From assembly GCF_014235875.1 (NCBI RefSeq), contig NZ_JACJUK010000011.1, positions 22,992 through 86,991 on the forward strand: 64,000 nt of DNA, written 5' to 3'. How positions within the stretch are numbered: position 1 is the first letter of the stretch; the number at the start of each line of letters is the position of its first letter. A program made the position numbers and the translations under genes. Under the pieces are notes generated by a model. The model was not told where the DNA came from. It did not search any database and saw nothing but the letters and a program-made list of their open reading frames with translations. Below, piece after piece: positions 18,829 to 27,929 of this stretch. Source of the DNA: Croceivirga lutea (GTDB lineage: Bacteria > Bacteroidota > Bacteroidia > Flavobacteriales > Flavobacteriaceae).

Positions 18829-19781
18829 ATTTTAAAGAAAGAGTCCACAAATTCATATTTATTAAATACTTGTAAATCTTCAATACCTTCACCAACTCCA
18901 ATGTATTTTACTGGTATTTGAAATTGGTCAGAAATACCAATAACCACTCCCCCTTTTGCTGTACCATCTAATTTAGTTACAGCAAGGCTGGTAACTTCAG
19001 TTGCCTTGGTAAATTGTTTGGCCTGTTCAAATGCGTTTTGCCCAGTAGAACCATCTAAAACAAGAAGCACATCATGCGGTGCATCTGAAATCACCTTTTG
19101 CATAACACGTTTAACTTTAGAAAGTTCATTCATTAAATTTACTTTATTATGAAGTCTTCCTGCAGTATCAATTAACACTACATCTGCACCATCAGCGACC
19201 GCGGAGTTTAAGGTATCAAAAGCAACAGAAGCAGGATCACTACCCATTTTTTGCTTTATTATTGGAATATCAACTCGTTCTGCCCATACTTGCAATTGGT
19301 CAATTGCTGCTGCTCTAAAGGTATCACCAGCTCCTAATACAACCTTTTTTCCTTGTTTTTTAAATTGATATGCTAACTTACCTATAGTGGTAGTTTTACC
19401 AACACCATTAACCCCTACCACCATAATCACATAGGGTTTTTTATCAATTGGAACAATGAATTCATCAGCTTCACCACTATTGGTTTCTGATAGTAAGCCA
19501 GCAATTTCTTCTCGTAAAATTTTATTTAACTCTTCAGTGCCTAAATATTTATCTTTAGAAACGCGCTCCTCTATACGCTCAATAATTTTTAATGTAGTAT
19601 TCACCCCAACATCAGAAGTTACTAGTACTTCTTCTAGATTATCTAAAACCTCATCATCGACTTTAGATTTACCAGCTACGGCTTTGCTGAGTTTTCCAAA
19701 AAAACTGTCTTTACTTTTTTCTAGACCTTTATCTAGGGTGTTCTTTTTTTCTTTCGAAAAAATATTTTTGAATATGCTCAT
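18825..19781 (-). CDS. ftsY: Signal recognition particle receptor FtsY
   Basis: 318-aa SRP GTPase. The NG domain is complete: G1 GVNGVGKTTT, DTFRAAAIDQL, DTAGRLHN and TKLDGTAKGG. The N-terminal A region is short and charged (about 25 residues), as in other Bacteroidota. It targets ribosome-nascent-chain complexes to the Sec translocon. A terminator separates it from the ribosomal-protein unit upstream and it has its own -7 element, but it is coupled to the RDD gene downstream. Confidence 0.96.
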   Translation of the reverse strand: MSIFKNIFSKEKKNTLDKGLEKSKDSFFGKLSKAVAGKSKVDDEVLDNLEEVLVTSDVGVNTTLKIIERIEERVSKDKYLGTEELNKILREEIAGLLSETNSGEADEFIVPIDKKPYVIMVVGVNGVGKTTTIGKLAYQFKKQGKKVVLGAGDTFRAAAIDQLQVWAERVDIPIIKQKMGSDPASVAFDTLNSAVADGADVVLIDTAGRLHNKVNLMNELSKVKRVMQKVISDAPHDVLLVLDGSTGQNAFEQAKQFTKATEVTSLAVTKLDGTAKGGVVIGISDQFQIPVKYIGVGEGIEDLQVFNKYEFVDSFFKI

Positions 19782-19800
19782 TTGTGTTTTTCGTAATACT

Positions 19801-19808
19801 CAAAGATA
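19801..19808 (-). promoter_or_regulatory. -7 element of the ftsY promoter
   Basis: The minus strand reads TATCTTTG, a full TAnnTTTG match, 19 bases before the ftsY ATG and just after the upstream terminator. A -33 TTG at normal spacing is absent. Confidence 0.4.
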
Positions 19809-19831
19809 GGAAAGTGTTGGGAAAGGAATAT

Positions 19832-19870
19832 AAAGAAAAAGCCGCTCAAATTATTTAATCTGAGCGGCTT
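19832..19870 (-). terminator. Terminator of the rpmB-rpmG-DUF4295 unit
   Basis: On the minus strand AAGCCGCTCA pairs with TGAGCGGCTT across a 12-nt loop and runs into TTTTTCTTT. It starts about 21 bases after the DUF4295 stop. Confidence 0.8.
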
Positions 19871-19890
19871 ATAATATTATTGTGGTTGTA

Positions 19891-20043
19891 TTATTTTTTG
19901 TTTAACCAATCGTTCACCAACTCTGGTGACATTACAGACTCAACAAAAGTATAAGCACCAGTTTTTGGAGACTTTACCATTTTAATGGCTTTAGTCAATC
20001 TTTTTGAACTACTTTGTAGTGTTGCTACTGTCTTCTTTGCCAT
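19891..20043 (-). CDS. DUF4295 small ribosome-associated protein
   Basis: 50-aa basic protein beginning MAKKTVATLQ and ending NDWLNKK, read directly from the minus strand. It matches the Bacteroidota-restricted DUF4295 family, nearly always encoded directly after rpmB-rpmG. The Flavobacterium johnsoniae ribosome structure contains a lineage-specific protein named bL38; I believe this family is that protein but cannot confirm it here. It follows rpmG by 6 bases and precedes a strong terminator, so it is co-transcribed with the two ribosomal proteins. Confidence 0.85.
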   Translation of the reverse strand: MAKKTVATLQSSSKRLTKAIKMVKSPKTGAYTFVESVMSPELVNDWLNKK

Positions 20044-20049
20044 GTCTTA

Positions 20050-20232
20050 TTATTTAATTTCTTTGTGAACAGTCATTTTCTTTAAGATAGGGTTGAACTT
20101 TTTAAGTTCCATTCTATCTGGAGTGTTCTTTTTATTTTTTGTAGTAATGTAACGAGATGTACCTGGCATACCAGAATCTTTATGCTCTGTACATTCTAAA
20201 ATAACTTGAATTCTGTTTCCTTTCTTTGCCAT
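20050..20232 (-). CDS. rpmG: 50S ribosomal protein bL33
   Basis: 60-aa basic protein with the bL33 pattern [35 protein letters not shown]. Only one Cys remains (C14), so this is a zinc-independent form. The Bacteroidota version is a few residues longer than E. coli bL33. It lies between rpmB and DUF4295 with short gaps (11 and 6 bases). Confidence 0.95.
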   Translation of the reverse strand: MAKKGNRIQVILECTEHKDSGMPGTSRYITTKNKKNTPDRMELKKFNPILKKMTVHKEIK

Positions 20233-20243
20233 CTTAACTCAAT

Positions 20244-20480
20244 TTAAATAGCTGCACCGTTGGCACGCATCTCTTTAAGAACGGCAGAAATACCTTTCTT
20301 ATTGATTATTTTAATACCCTTACTAGATACCGTTAACGTTACCCATTTATCTTCTTCTGGAACATAAAATTTCTTTTTGAAGATATTGGCATCGAACCTT
20401 CTTCTAGTTTTATTAATAGAAAAGGAAACGTTATTACCAAACATTACCTTTTTACCTGTAACATCACAAATCTTCGACAT
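20244..20480 (-). CDS. rpmB: 50S ribosomal protein bL28
   Basis: 78-aa protein with the bL28 N-terminus SKICDVTGKKVMFGNNVSFS and NKTRRRFDANIFKK. It is the first gene of the unit, about 22 bases after the predicted transcription start, with a fully matching promoter just upstream. Confidence 0.96.
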   Translation of the reverse strand: MSKICDVTGKKVMFGNNVSFSINKTRRRFDANIFKKKFYVPEEDKWVTLTVSSKGIKIINKKGISAVLKEMRANGAAI

Positions 20481-20508
20481 GGTGTTGTGCTTAAATTTTT
20501 AGCGAGTG

Positions 20509-20539
20509 CAAATTTAGATAAATATCGGAGACAGGCAAA
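20509..20539 (-). promoter_or_regulatory. Promoter of the rpmB-rpmG-DUF4295 unit
   Basis: The minus strand carries TTTG (20536-20539), 19 bp, then TAAATTTG (20509-20516), a full match to the Bacteroidota consensus. It sits in the gap right after the cinA stop. Confidence 0.7.
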
Positions 20540-20547
20540 ACTAAAAG

Positions 20548-21795
20548 TCAGAAATTTGAAATTTCTTTATATAAAATTTCAAAAGCCTTGTTTACAGACT
20601 TTCTAACCACACGTTCTCGAGGCTTACCCATTTTAAATTCCTGAGCAAAAGTTCGCTCTGGTGTACTAATAGCAATAAAAACAGTACCTACTTCAACATC
20701 TGAATCTCCTTTAGATGGTCCTGCGTTTCCTGTGGTAGCAATAGCAAAGTCTGTTCCTATAATTTCTTTTACATTTTTAGCCATAGCTACTGCCACTTCT
20801 TCACTCACAACAGAGTGCTTTGCAATTAAATCCTCATCAACACCAAGAAGTTTTATTTTGGTTTCTGTTGCGTAACTAACCACTGCTCCTTTAAAGTAAT
20901 TAGATGCGCCAGGCACAGCAGTTAATTGTTCTGCAATTTTACCACCGGTAAAGCTTTCTGCAGTTGCTAATGTAAATTGCTTTTGAGTCAACAGTTTTCC
21001 TATAACTTCTTCAATTGTATTTTCATCTTCTTCACCATATATAATGTCACCTATTAGAGGATATAACTTTTTAACCTGTTTTTCTATTTCAGATGTTAAC
21101 GTTTTTTTGTCAAAACTTTTACCAGAAATACGTAATCTAACTTTACCTAAACTTGGTAAGTAGGCCAATTTTAGTGGTTCAGGCAAATTATTTTCCCAAT
21201 CTTCAATAGTATTTGCAATGGTGCTTTCTCCCCAACCATAGGTTAATATGGTTCTATGAATGATAAATGGTCTTTTAAAAGTGTCTAAAACTCTAGGTAT
21301 GACTTCTTTAGTCATCAACCCTTTCATCTCATAAGGTACTCCTGGCATAAAAACAAAAACAGAACCATTCTTTTCTAACCATAAACCGGGTGCTGTACCA
21401 AAACTATTGTGCAGTATTGTAGCTTTAGAAGGAACCAAAGCCTGTTGCCTATTCATTTCTGAAATAGGAACGTTTATGTATTTTTTGAATAGCAGTTCAA
21501 TATGCGCTAAAACCTTTTCATTCTTTACCAAACTGTCGTCAAAAAAATCGCAGATTACGCGTTTGGTTACATCATCTTTTGTGGGTCCCAGCCCACCGGT
21601 AATAATAACTAACTGACTTCTTGTGTTCGCTGTTTCTAGAGCGTCTCGTATTTGTGATTCCTCATCTTGGATAGAAGATATTTGATAAACACTAATACCT
21701 ACCTTATTTAATTCTTGCCCCATATAGGCAGAGTTGGTATCTATAATTTGCCCAATAAGTATTTCATCACCTATAGTGATGATTTCTGCTTGCAT
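20548..21795 (-). CDS. cinA: CinA family protein (MoaB-like domain plus nicotinamide-nucleotide amidase domain)
   Basis: 415-aa protein. The N-terminal MoaB/MocF-like domain (residues 1-170: ITIGDEILIGQIIDTNSAYM, GGLGPTKDD, MPGVPYEMK) and the C-terminal PncC-type amidase domain (ATAESFTGGKIAEQLT, GAVVSYATETK, GNAGPSKGDS) are both intact. The usual AESCTGG reads AESFTGG here; the catalytic Ser is kept. CinA recycles NMN-type pyridine nucleotides. It stands as a single gene between the FAH/Hpt pair and the rpmB promoter. Confidence 0.93.
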   Translation of the reverse strand: MQAEIITIGDEILIGQIIDTNSAYMGQELNKVGISVYQISSIQDEESQIRDALETANTRSQLVIITGGLGPTKDDVTKRVICDFFDDSLVKNEKVLAHIELLFKKYINVPISEMNRQQALVPSKATILHNSFGTAPGLWLEKNGSVFVFMPGVPYEMKGLMTKEVIPRVLDTFKRPFIIHRTILTYGWGESTIANTIEDWENNLPEPLKLAYLPSLGKVRLRISGKSFDKKTLTSEIEKQVKKLYPLIGDIIYGEEDENTIEEVIGKLLTQKQFTLATAESFTGGKIAEQLTAVPGASNYFKGAVVSYATETKIKLLGVDEDLIAKHSVVSEEVAVAMAKNVKEIIGTDFAIATTGNAGPSKGDSDVEVGTVFIAISTPERTFAQEFKMGKPRERVVRKSVNKAFEILYKEISNF

Positions 21796-21860
21796 TAAAA
21801 AGTAATTTGAATTATTTTAAAGGTCTAAATTAAAAACAGGAAAAATAGGCCAATACGTGG

Positions 21861-22202
21861 TTATTGAAATTGAAAGTCGTTTTGCAGTTCAGTAATCACC
21901 TGCAAAATATCTTTCTTAAGTTGGGGGAACTTAGATTCAATTTTATCCATATTGGCCGAATTTTTTCCTAGCGTTTCAATCTCTAGAGCAGCAGCTCTGG
22001 TTTCTTCCATACCCATTAAGTCTACATTCGGCTTAATCTTATGGGCTAACTTGTAAATTTGAACATATTCCTTTTCAGCAATTGCTTGTTCAAGACTTTT
22101 TAGGTCTTCTGGTACTTCTTCTAAAAAAACCGAAATCACTGAACGAACAAAGTCTTCATCCCCCTCAGCCATCTCATTAATCTTATCGAGACTATATATC
22201 AT
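21861..22202 (-). CDS. Hpt (histidine phosphotransfer) domain protein
   Basis: 113-aa all-helical protein that matches stand-alone Hpt domains. The phospho-accepting histidine is H54 in KLAHKIKPNVDLMGM, in the usual A-H-x-x-K context. It would relay phosphate from a hybrid histidine kinase to a response regulator; no such partner is in the window. The ATG overlaps the stop of the FAH gene by one base (TAATG), so it is translationally coupled to an unrelated metabolic enzyme. Confidence 0.85.
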   Translation of the reverse strand: MIYSLDKINEMAEGDEDFVRSVISVFLEEVPEDLKSLEQAIAEKEYVQIYKLAHKIKPNVDLMGMEETRAAALEIETLGKNSANMDKIESKFPQLKKDILQVITELQNDFQFQ

Positions 22203-22813
22203 TATCTTACATTAATTGAAAAAAAACTTTCATCTTCTATCTTTCCTTCAAGGTAGTCATTCGGCGAAACTTTTCCAACACCTGCGGGTGTTCCTGTGAA
22301 AATAATATCACCTTTCTTCAACATAAAGTATTGTGAAACATATGCTATAAGCTCATCTATTTTCCACAACATCATTTCTGTGTTTCCGTTTTGTACAAAA
22401 TCCCCATTTTTTAACAATGAAAACCCTAATTTATGTAAATTTTTGAAATTATCCTTATGCACCCACTTACCAATTACAGCTGCACCATCAAAACCTTTAG
22501 CCTTTTCCCATGGTAACCCTTTGGATTTCAATTCGCTTTGTATGTCTCTTGCTGTAAAATCTATTCCTAAACTAATTTCATTATAGTATTTATGTGCAAA
22601 CTTTTGGTCTATATGCTTACCTACTTTATGAATTTTTACCAATAATTCCACTTCATAATGCACTTCATTGGAGAATTCTGGAATGTAAAAATCCTGTTCT
22701 TTAGGAAGAATGGCCGAGTCTGGCTTAATAAAAACTACAGGTTCTTTGGGCTTTTCGTTTGCAAGCTCTTCTATATGGGCAGCATAGTTTCTTCCTATAC
22801 AAATGAGTTTCAT
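22202..22813 (-). CDS. Fumarylacetoacetate hydrolase family protein
   Basis: 203-aa FAH-domain enzyme with the metal-binding pattern: CIGRNYAAHIEE near the N-terminus, HYEVELLVKI, GIDFTARDIQ, and the C-terminal GDIIFTGTPAGVG. Members act as acylpyruvases or oxaloacetate decarboxylases (FAHD1-like); the exact substrate is not resolvable. It heads a two-gene unit with the Hpt protein. Confidence 0.88.
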   Translation of the reverse strand: MKLICIGRNYAAHIEELANEKPKEPVVFIKPDSAILPKEQDFYIPEFSNEVHYEVELLVKIHKVGKHIDQKFAHKYYNEISLGIDFTARDIQSELKSKGLPWEKAKGFDGAAVIGKWVHKDNFKNLHKLGFSLLKNGDFVQNGNTEMMLWKIDELIAYVSQYFMLKKGDIIFTGTPAGVGKVSPNDYLEGKIEDESFFSINVR

Positions 22814-22912
22814 TTATTAAGAATTTTTAATTAAATAATTTCTGACAGTTAGGGTAAAATTGCACACAAAATTCTCAATGATTTTTGTGACCGCAAGTTG
22901 TTTAACAAAGGT

Positions 22913-23689
22913 TTATGACAGCTTATTATTAAATTTTGAAAGCTTAAGCTGAGTAAGAACCTTTTTGGTGTATAACGGAAAATCCGCATTTAATATCCAT
23001 CCAAAATAACCTGGTTCGTTATCAAGCACTTCGTTAACTAGCTTTCCTTTGTGCTTACCAAAAGTAAATACCGGTTCTCCCTGTTTGTTTTTGGCAATAA
23101 AACCAGCAAAATCTAGCGATTGTTTTCTTGTTGTAAATTCTGACAGTTTTTTCACATTGTTTTCCAATTCTGGATAACGGTCTAATTGCGCTTTCAACAC
23201 TTCGTAGGTAGCATTTGTATCTGCTGCTGCACTATGGGCGTCTGTCAAATCTTTATCGCAATAAAACTTATAGGCCGCACCAAGAGTCCTCTTTTCCATT
23301 TTATGGAAAATTGTTTGAACATCAACAGAAACCATTGATTTCATATCAAAATCAACATCCGCCCTCAGCATTTCTTCTGCCAATAACGGTATGTCAAATC
23401 GGTCAGAGTTAAAGCCCGCTAAATCACTATCCTTAATAAGACTGTAAATCTCTTTAGATAATTGTTTAAATGTTGGTTCATTAGCAACTTTTTCATTAGT
23501 AATACCATGAACTGCAATAACCTCAGCAGGTATTTCCATTTCAGGATTCACCAGCCAAGTTTTACTTTCCTTATTACCGTTAGGATAGACCTTTAAAATA
23601 GCTATTTCAACAATTCTATCTTTAGCCACATTAGTACCTGTGGTTTCTAAATCGAAAAAGCAAATAGGTTTCGTAAGTTTTAACTCCAT
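22913..23689 (-). CDS. DnaQ-like 3'-5' exonuclease
   Basis: 258-aa exonuclease. The start at 23689 (MELKLTKPICFFDLETTG) is preferred over one 54 bases upstream, which adds residues lacking family similarity. DEDDh motifs: DLETTG (Exo I), FNSDRFDIPLL (Exo II) and DAHSAAADTNAT (Exo III with H). A C-terminal segment (FTFGKHKGKLVNEV, YFGWILNADFP) resembles the DUF3820-type module that often follows such exonucleases. It may be a proofreading-like or general 3'-5' exonuclease; it is too divergent to call polymerase epsilon subunit. Confidence 0.85.
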   Translation of the reverse strand: MELKLTKPICFFDLETTGTNVAKDRIVEIAILKVYPNGNKESKTWLVNPEMEIPAEVIAVHGITNEKVANEPTFKQLSKEIYSLIKDSDLAGFNSDRFDIPLLAEEMLRADVDFDMKSMVSVDVQTIFHKMEKRTLGAAYKFYCDKDLTDAHSAAADTNATYEVLKAQLDRYPELENNVKKLSEFTTRKQSLDFAGFIAKNKQGEPVFTFGKHKGKLVNEVLDNEPGYFGWILNADFPLYTKKVLTQLKLSKFNNKLS

Positions 23690-23752
23690 AGTTTGTGGGG
23701 ACGAATTTTGGCAAAAGTAAAAATTGCAAATTGGTTCGCCCACTAAACAGGG

Positions 23753-25138
23753 CTATATTTCTCTATTAATATCCCAATCCTCTAAATAATCAGCCACGGT
23801 TTTCACAAACATACCGCCCAAAGCACCGTTAACTACGCGGTGGTCATAACTATGTGATAAATACATTTTACTGCGAACACCAACAAAATCTCCATCAGGA
23901 GTTTCAATAACCGCGGGTAGTTTGCGTATAGCTCCAAGAGCTAAAATACCTACTTGAGGCTGATTAATAATTGGTGTGCCAAAAACACTACCAAAAGTTC
24001 CAACATTAGTTACAGTATATGTGCCATCTTTTACCTCATCTGGTTTAAGCTCATTTTTACGGGCTCTATTGGCCAAATCATTAACCTTTTTAGCCATGCC
24101 AACTAAGTTTAATTGGTCTGCATTTTTAATTACAGGCACTATTAAATTACCATCTGGCAACGCTGCGGCCATACCTAGATTAATATTCTTTTTCTTGATG
24201 ACACTATCACCCTCAAGAGAAATATTCATTAACGGAAACTTTTTAAGCGCTAGGGCTATAGTCTCCATAAAAATTGGTGTAAAGGTTAACTTTTCACCTT
24301 CTCGTTCTTCAAACTTCTTTTTAACCTTGTTTCGCCAATTAACTAAGTTGGTTACGTCTACCTCAACAAAACTTTGTACATGAGCAGCGGTAGAAATACT
24401 ATCAATCATATGCTTGGCAATTAACTTACCCATTCTTGATAGTGGAATAATCTCGTCTCCTTCTTTAATAGTCACAGAAGATTGACTGGAAGCAGCTTGA
24501 ACTTTATTCTTTTCTATAGCAGCAATCTCGTTATTTTTTATCGCAGATGGTTCTTCTGCCTTTGTATTTTGGGTAGTTTCTTTCGATGTTGTGGCTTGCC
24601 CTCTATGTTCAACATAAGAAAGAATATCATTTTTAGTAACCCTACCTTCCAAGCCAGAGCCTTGTATATTTTCTAATTCAGAGACTGAAACCCCTTCTTC
24701 TTTAGCAATATTTTTCACCAAAGGAGAGTAAAAACGCTTTGTCTCAGAAAAATCTTGTTGAGAATTAGTAACTGATGAAGCTACCGTTTCTATCTGTTGT
24801 TCTAATTCAACCGCGTTATTTTCTACCACTTCTTTTTCTTCTTCAACTGACTCTTTCCCTGGCTCTTGTTCAGTAGTGGATGAACCGGAATCCTCACCTT
24901 CAATTTCTATGATAGCAACAACTTCTCCAACTTGAATAACATCATCAACATCAAATCTTTTTTCAACTAGCTTGCCTTCAACCTCACTTGGAACTTCAGA
25001 ATCCACTTTATCTGTGGCAATCTCAAAGACAGCTTCGTCCATTTCAATGGTGTCACCAACTTCTTTTAACCAAGTAGTTAATGTTGCCTCAGCAACACTC
25101 TCACCCATTTGAGGCAATTTTAATTCGAATTTTGACAT
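23753..25138 (-). CDS. 2-oxo acid dehydrogenase E2 (dihydrolipoamide acyltransferase, branched-chain type)
   Basis: 461-aa E2 subunit. A lipoyl domain occupies residues 1-76 with the lipoylated K44 in EIATDKVDSEV. An acidic Gln/Glu/Val-rich linker follows, then a peripheral subunit-binding domain (about 136-175, PLVKNIAKEEGV, GRVTKNDI), a second linker, and the acyltransferase domain to the C-terminus. The catalytic HxxxDG motif reads DHRVVNGALGG, with Asn for the usual Asp. E1 and E3 genes are not adjacent. Branched-chain type is favoured over pyruvate or oxoglutarate by sequence style; moderately sure. Confidence 0.85.
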   Translation of the reverse strand: MSKFELKLPQMGESVAEATLTTWLKEVGDTIEMDEAVFEIATDKVDSEVPSEVEGKLVEKRFDVDDVIQVGEVVAIIEIEGEDSGSSTTEQEPGKESVEEEKEVVENNAVELEQQIETVASSVTNSQQDFSETKRFYSPLVKNIAKEEGVSVSELENIQGSGLEGRVTKNDILSYVEHRGQATTSKETTQNTKAEEPSAIKNNEIAAIEKNKVQAASSQSSVTIKEGDEIIPLSRMGKLIAKHMIDSISTAAHVQSFVEVDVTNLVNWRNKVKKKFEEREGEKLTFTPIFMETIALALKKFPLMNISLEGDSVIKKKNINLGMAAALPDGNLIVPVIKNADQLNLVGMAKKVNDLANRARKNELKPDEVKDGTYTVTNVGTFGSVFGTPIINQPQVGILALGAIRKLPAVIETPDGDFVGVRSKMYLSHSYDHRVVNGALGGMFVKTVADYLEDWDINREI

Positions 25139-25175
25139 ATTCTTAAATTACTTGTTGTTTGGAGTATGTTTTTTG

Positions 25176-25183
25176 CAAAAATA
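25176..25183 (-). promoter_or_regulatory. -7 element upstream of the E2 gene
   Basis: The minus strand reads TATTTTTG, a full TAnnTTTG match, 37 bases before the E2 ATG. No well-spaced TTG is seen upstream. Confidence 0.4.
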
Positions 25184-25218
25184 GCATTTTAAGCATCGTT
25201 TTAATGATTTTAACGCAA

Positions 25219-25842
25219 TTAATTTGCTTTTATTGAATTTTCGAAAGGCACACGATTTAAAATACTTCGACCCAAGGTAACTTCATCTGCATATTCTAAC
25301 TCATCACCCACAGCAATACCCCGAGCAATTGTTGAAGTTTTAACAGCTAAACCTTCTAATTGTTTATAGATGTAAAAATTAGTGGTATCACCTTCCATCG
25401 TAGAACTCAAAGCAAAAATGAGTTCAGAAACCTCTCCTTCTTTTACTTTTCTTACTAAAGAACCAATAGTTAAATCTTGAGGCCCAACACCTTCCATTGG
25501 AGAAATTTTACCCCCTAATACATGGTAAAGGCCTTTATATTGAGAAGTATTTTCAATAGCCATTACATCTCTTACATCTTCAACTACACAAACTAGGCTT
25601 TTATCCCGTTTAGGGCTAGCACATATTTCACAGACTTCTGTATCAGAAATATTATGACAGCTTTTGCAATACACCACTTGTGTTCTCAATAAATTAAGCG
25701 CATTGGTTAACTCCTCTGTTTGCCTTTCTGGCTGCTTAAGTAAGTGCAATACTAAACGTAAAGCTGTACGCTTACCAATGCCTGGTAATTGTGAAACCTC
25801 GTACACTGCATTTTCTAAAAATTTAGACGAAAAATCCATCAT
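25219..25842 (-). CDS. recR: Recombination mediator RecR
   Basis: 207-aa RecR. A helix-hairpin-helix motif ([18 protein letters not shown]) is followed by a four-Cys zinc finger ([16 protein letters not shown]) and a Toprim domain ([27 protein letters not shown]). Acts with RecF/RecO in loading RecA at gaps. Start at MMDF (25842); the second ATG three bases on is equally possible. Confidence 0.96.
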   Translation of the reverse strand: MMDFSSKFLENAVYEVSQLPGIGKRTALRLVLHLLKQPERQTEELTNALNLLRTQVVYCKSCHNISDTEVCEICASPKRDKSLVCVVEDVRDVMAIENTSQYKGLYHVLGGKISPMEGVGPQDLTIGSLVRKVKEGEVSELIFALSSTMEGDTTNFYIYKQLEGLAVKTSTIARGIAVGDELEYADEVTLGRSILNRVPFENSIKAN

Positions 25843-25903
25843 TCAAAATTACAATATATCTTCTGGAAATTGGATTTTGTATTTTGCATTTTATTTCAAA
25901 TTT

Positions 25904-27376
25904 ATGACTGCTACTCAAATACTATTTCTTATTGCTGCCTATTTTTTAGTGCTCGTTGCCATCTCTTATTTTACTGGTAAAAACGACACTAATGCTGATT
26001 TTTTTAAAGCGGGCAAACAGTCTCCATGGTATTTAGTAGCTTTTGGTATGGTTGGTGCTTCACTTTCTGGAGTTACCTTTATCTCAGTTCCAGGTTGGGT
26101 AGAAGCCTCTGAGTTTAGCTATATGCAGGTGGTTATTGGGTATCTATTTGGCTATTTTGTTGTGGCTTTTGTTCTTTTACCTATTTATTATCGACTAAAC
26201 CTTACTTCTATTTATGAATACTTAAAAGAACGTTTTGGTCCAACCAGCCATAAAACAGGTGCATTTTTCTTTTTTGTTTCAAGAGTACTTGGAGCAGCTT
26301 TTCGCTTATTCTTAGTAGCAATAGTACTGCAGCAATTTGTTTTCGATGATTTTGGTATTCCGTTTGAAATAACCGTTATCATTTCAATAGTATTAATCTG
26401 GATTTATACCAATAGAGGTGGAATTAAAACAATTGTTTGGACAGATACTTTACAAACCACATTTATGATTTTAGCAGTAATTCTTTCTATTGTTTTTATA
26501 AATCGAGAATTGGATTGGACTTTTAGCGAATTCTTAGCGTCTGATGAACTAAAAAAGTATAGTAATTTTTTAGTTACCGATGACTTTAGAGCTCGCAACC
26601 ACTTTATAAAATCTTTTATTGGCGGCATGTTTATCACTATCTGCATGACAGGTTTAGACCAAGATATGATGCAAAAAAACCTGACCTGTAAAAACTTAAA
26701 AGATGCCCAAAAAAATATGGTGTCATTTAGTTTTGTACTAGTTCTGAGTACCTTTTTATTTATACTGTTAGGAGCACTACTTTTTATTTACGCTGGTCAA
26801 AATCAGATTGCTATTCCGTTGATGGATGGAGCACCCAAAACAGATTTACTTTTTCCTGAAATTGCTTTAAATAGTGACTTAGGTCTTACTTTAAGTATCA
26901 CGTTTATGTTAGGGCTAATTGCAGCAGCATATAGCAGTGCTGATAGTGCTTTAACTTCTTTAACAACTTCTTTCTGTGTTGACTTTTTAAACGTTGAAGA
27001 AAAACCTCAAAATGAACAGAAGAAAACACGCAAACGTGTACATATTTATATGAGTTTTTTACTTGTTATTGTGATTATAATATTTAAATACATTTTAAGT
27101 AGAAATGTTATAGACAGCTTACTAATTGTAGCTGGCTACACGTATGGCCCATTATTAGGTTTATTTGCTTTTGGCATTTTTACAAAACACCAAATAAAGG
27201 ATAAATACGTATGGATTGTTGGGGTGCTTTCTGTAATTTTAATTGCATTGATTGCAAATATTAACCCTGAGTATTTAGGAGGCTATGTAATGGGTTATGA
27301 ATTATTACCCTTGAACGGATTGTTGACTTTTTTAGGTTTATATTTTATTAGGGAAAGAAAAGCAGCAGTTGTTTAA
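25904..27376 (+). CDS. Sodium:solute symporter (SSS family)
   Basis: 490-aa polytopic membrane protein, about 13 hydrophobic segments, with SSS-family features: [27 protein letters not shown] near the start (split here by context: [14 protein letters not shown]), [14 protein letters not shown] and [21 protein letters not shown] (the Na2-site Ser/Thr region). The open frame extends upstream into recR, but the ATG at 25904 places the first membrane segment correctly. Substrate is not predictable. Its stop overlaps the stop of the convergent CoA-binding gene by 4 bp. Confidence 0.88.
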   Translation: MTATQILFLIAAYFLVLVAISYFTGKNDTNADFFKAGKQSPWYLVAFGMVGASLSGVTFISVPGWVEASEFSYMQVVIGYLFGYFVVAFVLLPIYYRLNLTSIYEYLKERFGPTSHKTGAFFFFVSRVLGAAFRLFLVAIVLQQFVFDDFGIPFEITVIISIVLIWIYTNRGGIKTIVWTDTLQTTFMILAVILSIVFINRELDWTFSEFLASDELKKYSNFLVTDDFRARNHFIKSFIGGMFITICMTGLDQDMMQKNLTCKNLKDAQKNMVSFSFVLVLSTFLFILLGALLFIYAGQNQIAIPLMDGAPKTDLLFPEIALNSDLGLTLSITFMLGLIAAAYSSADSALTSLTTSFCVDFLNVEEKPQNEQKKTRKRVHIYMSFLLVIVIIIFKYILSRNVIDSLLIVAGYTYGPLLGLFAFGIFTKHQIKDKYVWIVGVLSVILIALIANINPEYLGGYVMGYELLPLNGLLTFLGLYFIRERKAAVV

Positions 27377-27738
27377 ACGTTATATTGATTTGTTGCTAAT
27401 AAAACTAAAGTACAAGCCACCTGAACTTTGATATTATTTTCTTGTAGAAGCTTATAAAATTCAGGATTTTCTGTACCTGGATTAAAAATTACGCTATTTG
27501 GTTGTAAGGCAATTATTTCTTTGTAGTATTTTTTTTGCAATTCAGAACGCATATATAACGTTACAACGTCAATATTTTGCAGTTCATTTAAATTTGTTTT
27601 AATTTGTACATCACGAACTATTTCATTCTTAGTTCCGAATGCAACAGTATCAATGTTGTTGTCACGTAACTTATTGATTGCTATGTTACTATAACGGTTC
27701 GGATTGGGTGACGCTCCAAAAACTAATGTTCTGTTCAT
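27373..27738 (-). CDS. CoA-binding domain protein
   Basis: 121-aa Rossmann-fold protein ([40 protein letters not shown]). Matches the small YccU-like CoA_binding_2 family. Function is unknown beyond likely nucleotide or CoA binding. It converges with the symporter with a 4-bp overlap. Confidence 0.82.
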   Translation of the reverse strand: MNRTLVFGASPNPNRYSNIAINKLRDNNIDTVAFGTKNEIVRDVQIKTNLNELQNIDVVTLYMRSELQKKYYKEIIALQPNSVIFNPGTENPEFYKLLQENNIKVQVACTLVLLATNQYNV

Positions 27739-27871
27739 TATAATTTGTTGTTAAATAAGTGGCGCAAACTGTAACTTTTTGTGATTTTTGCCGTCTTTTA
27801 AGATACAATCATTGGTAAGACTGTATTTTTTATAGTTAATGGTTAGTGTTTAGTATAGCTTATCAATGTAT

Positions 27872-27905
27872 AACCCCAACTGCTAACGCACGTTGGGGTT
27901 TCTTT
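27872..27905. terminator. Hairpin between the CoA-binding gene and fabH, orientation uncertain
   Basis: AACCCCAAC pairs with GTTGGGGTT across an 11-nt loop. The better T-rich tail (TTTCTTTT) is on the plus strand, yet the only upstream unit that needs it, fabH, is on the minus strand where the tail is ATACATTG. It may terminate fabH weakly, or end an unrecognised plus-strand transcript. Confidence 0.45.
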
Positions 27906-27929
27906 TAAAGCTTATACTAGTATTTTAAA

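Noticed and set aside
25664..25903. Longer N-terminus of the symporter
   Set aside because: It lies antisense in recR and has no membrane-protein character; the ATG at 25904 begins the first transmembrane segment.
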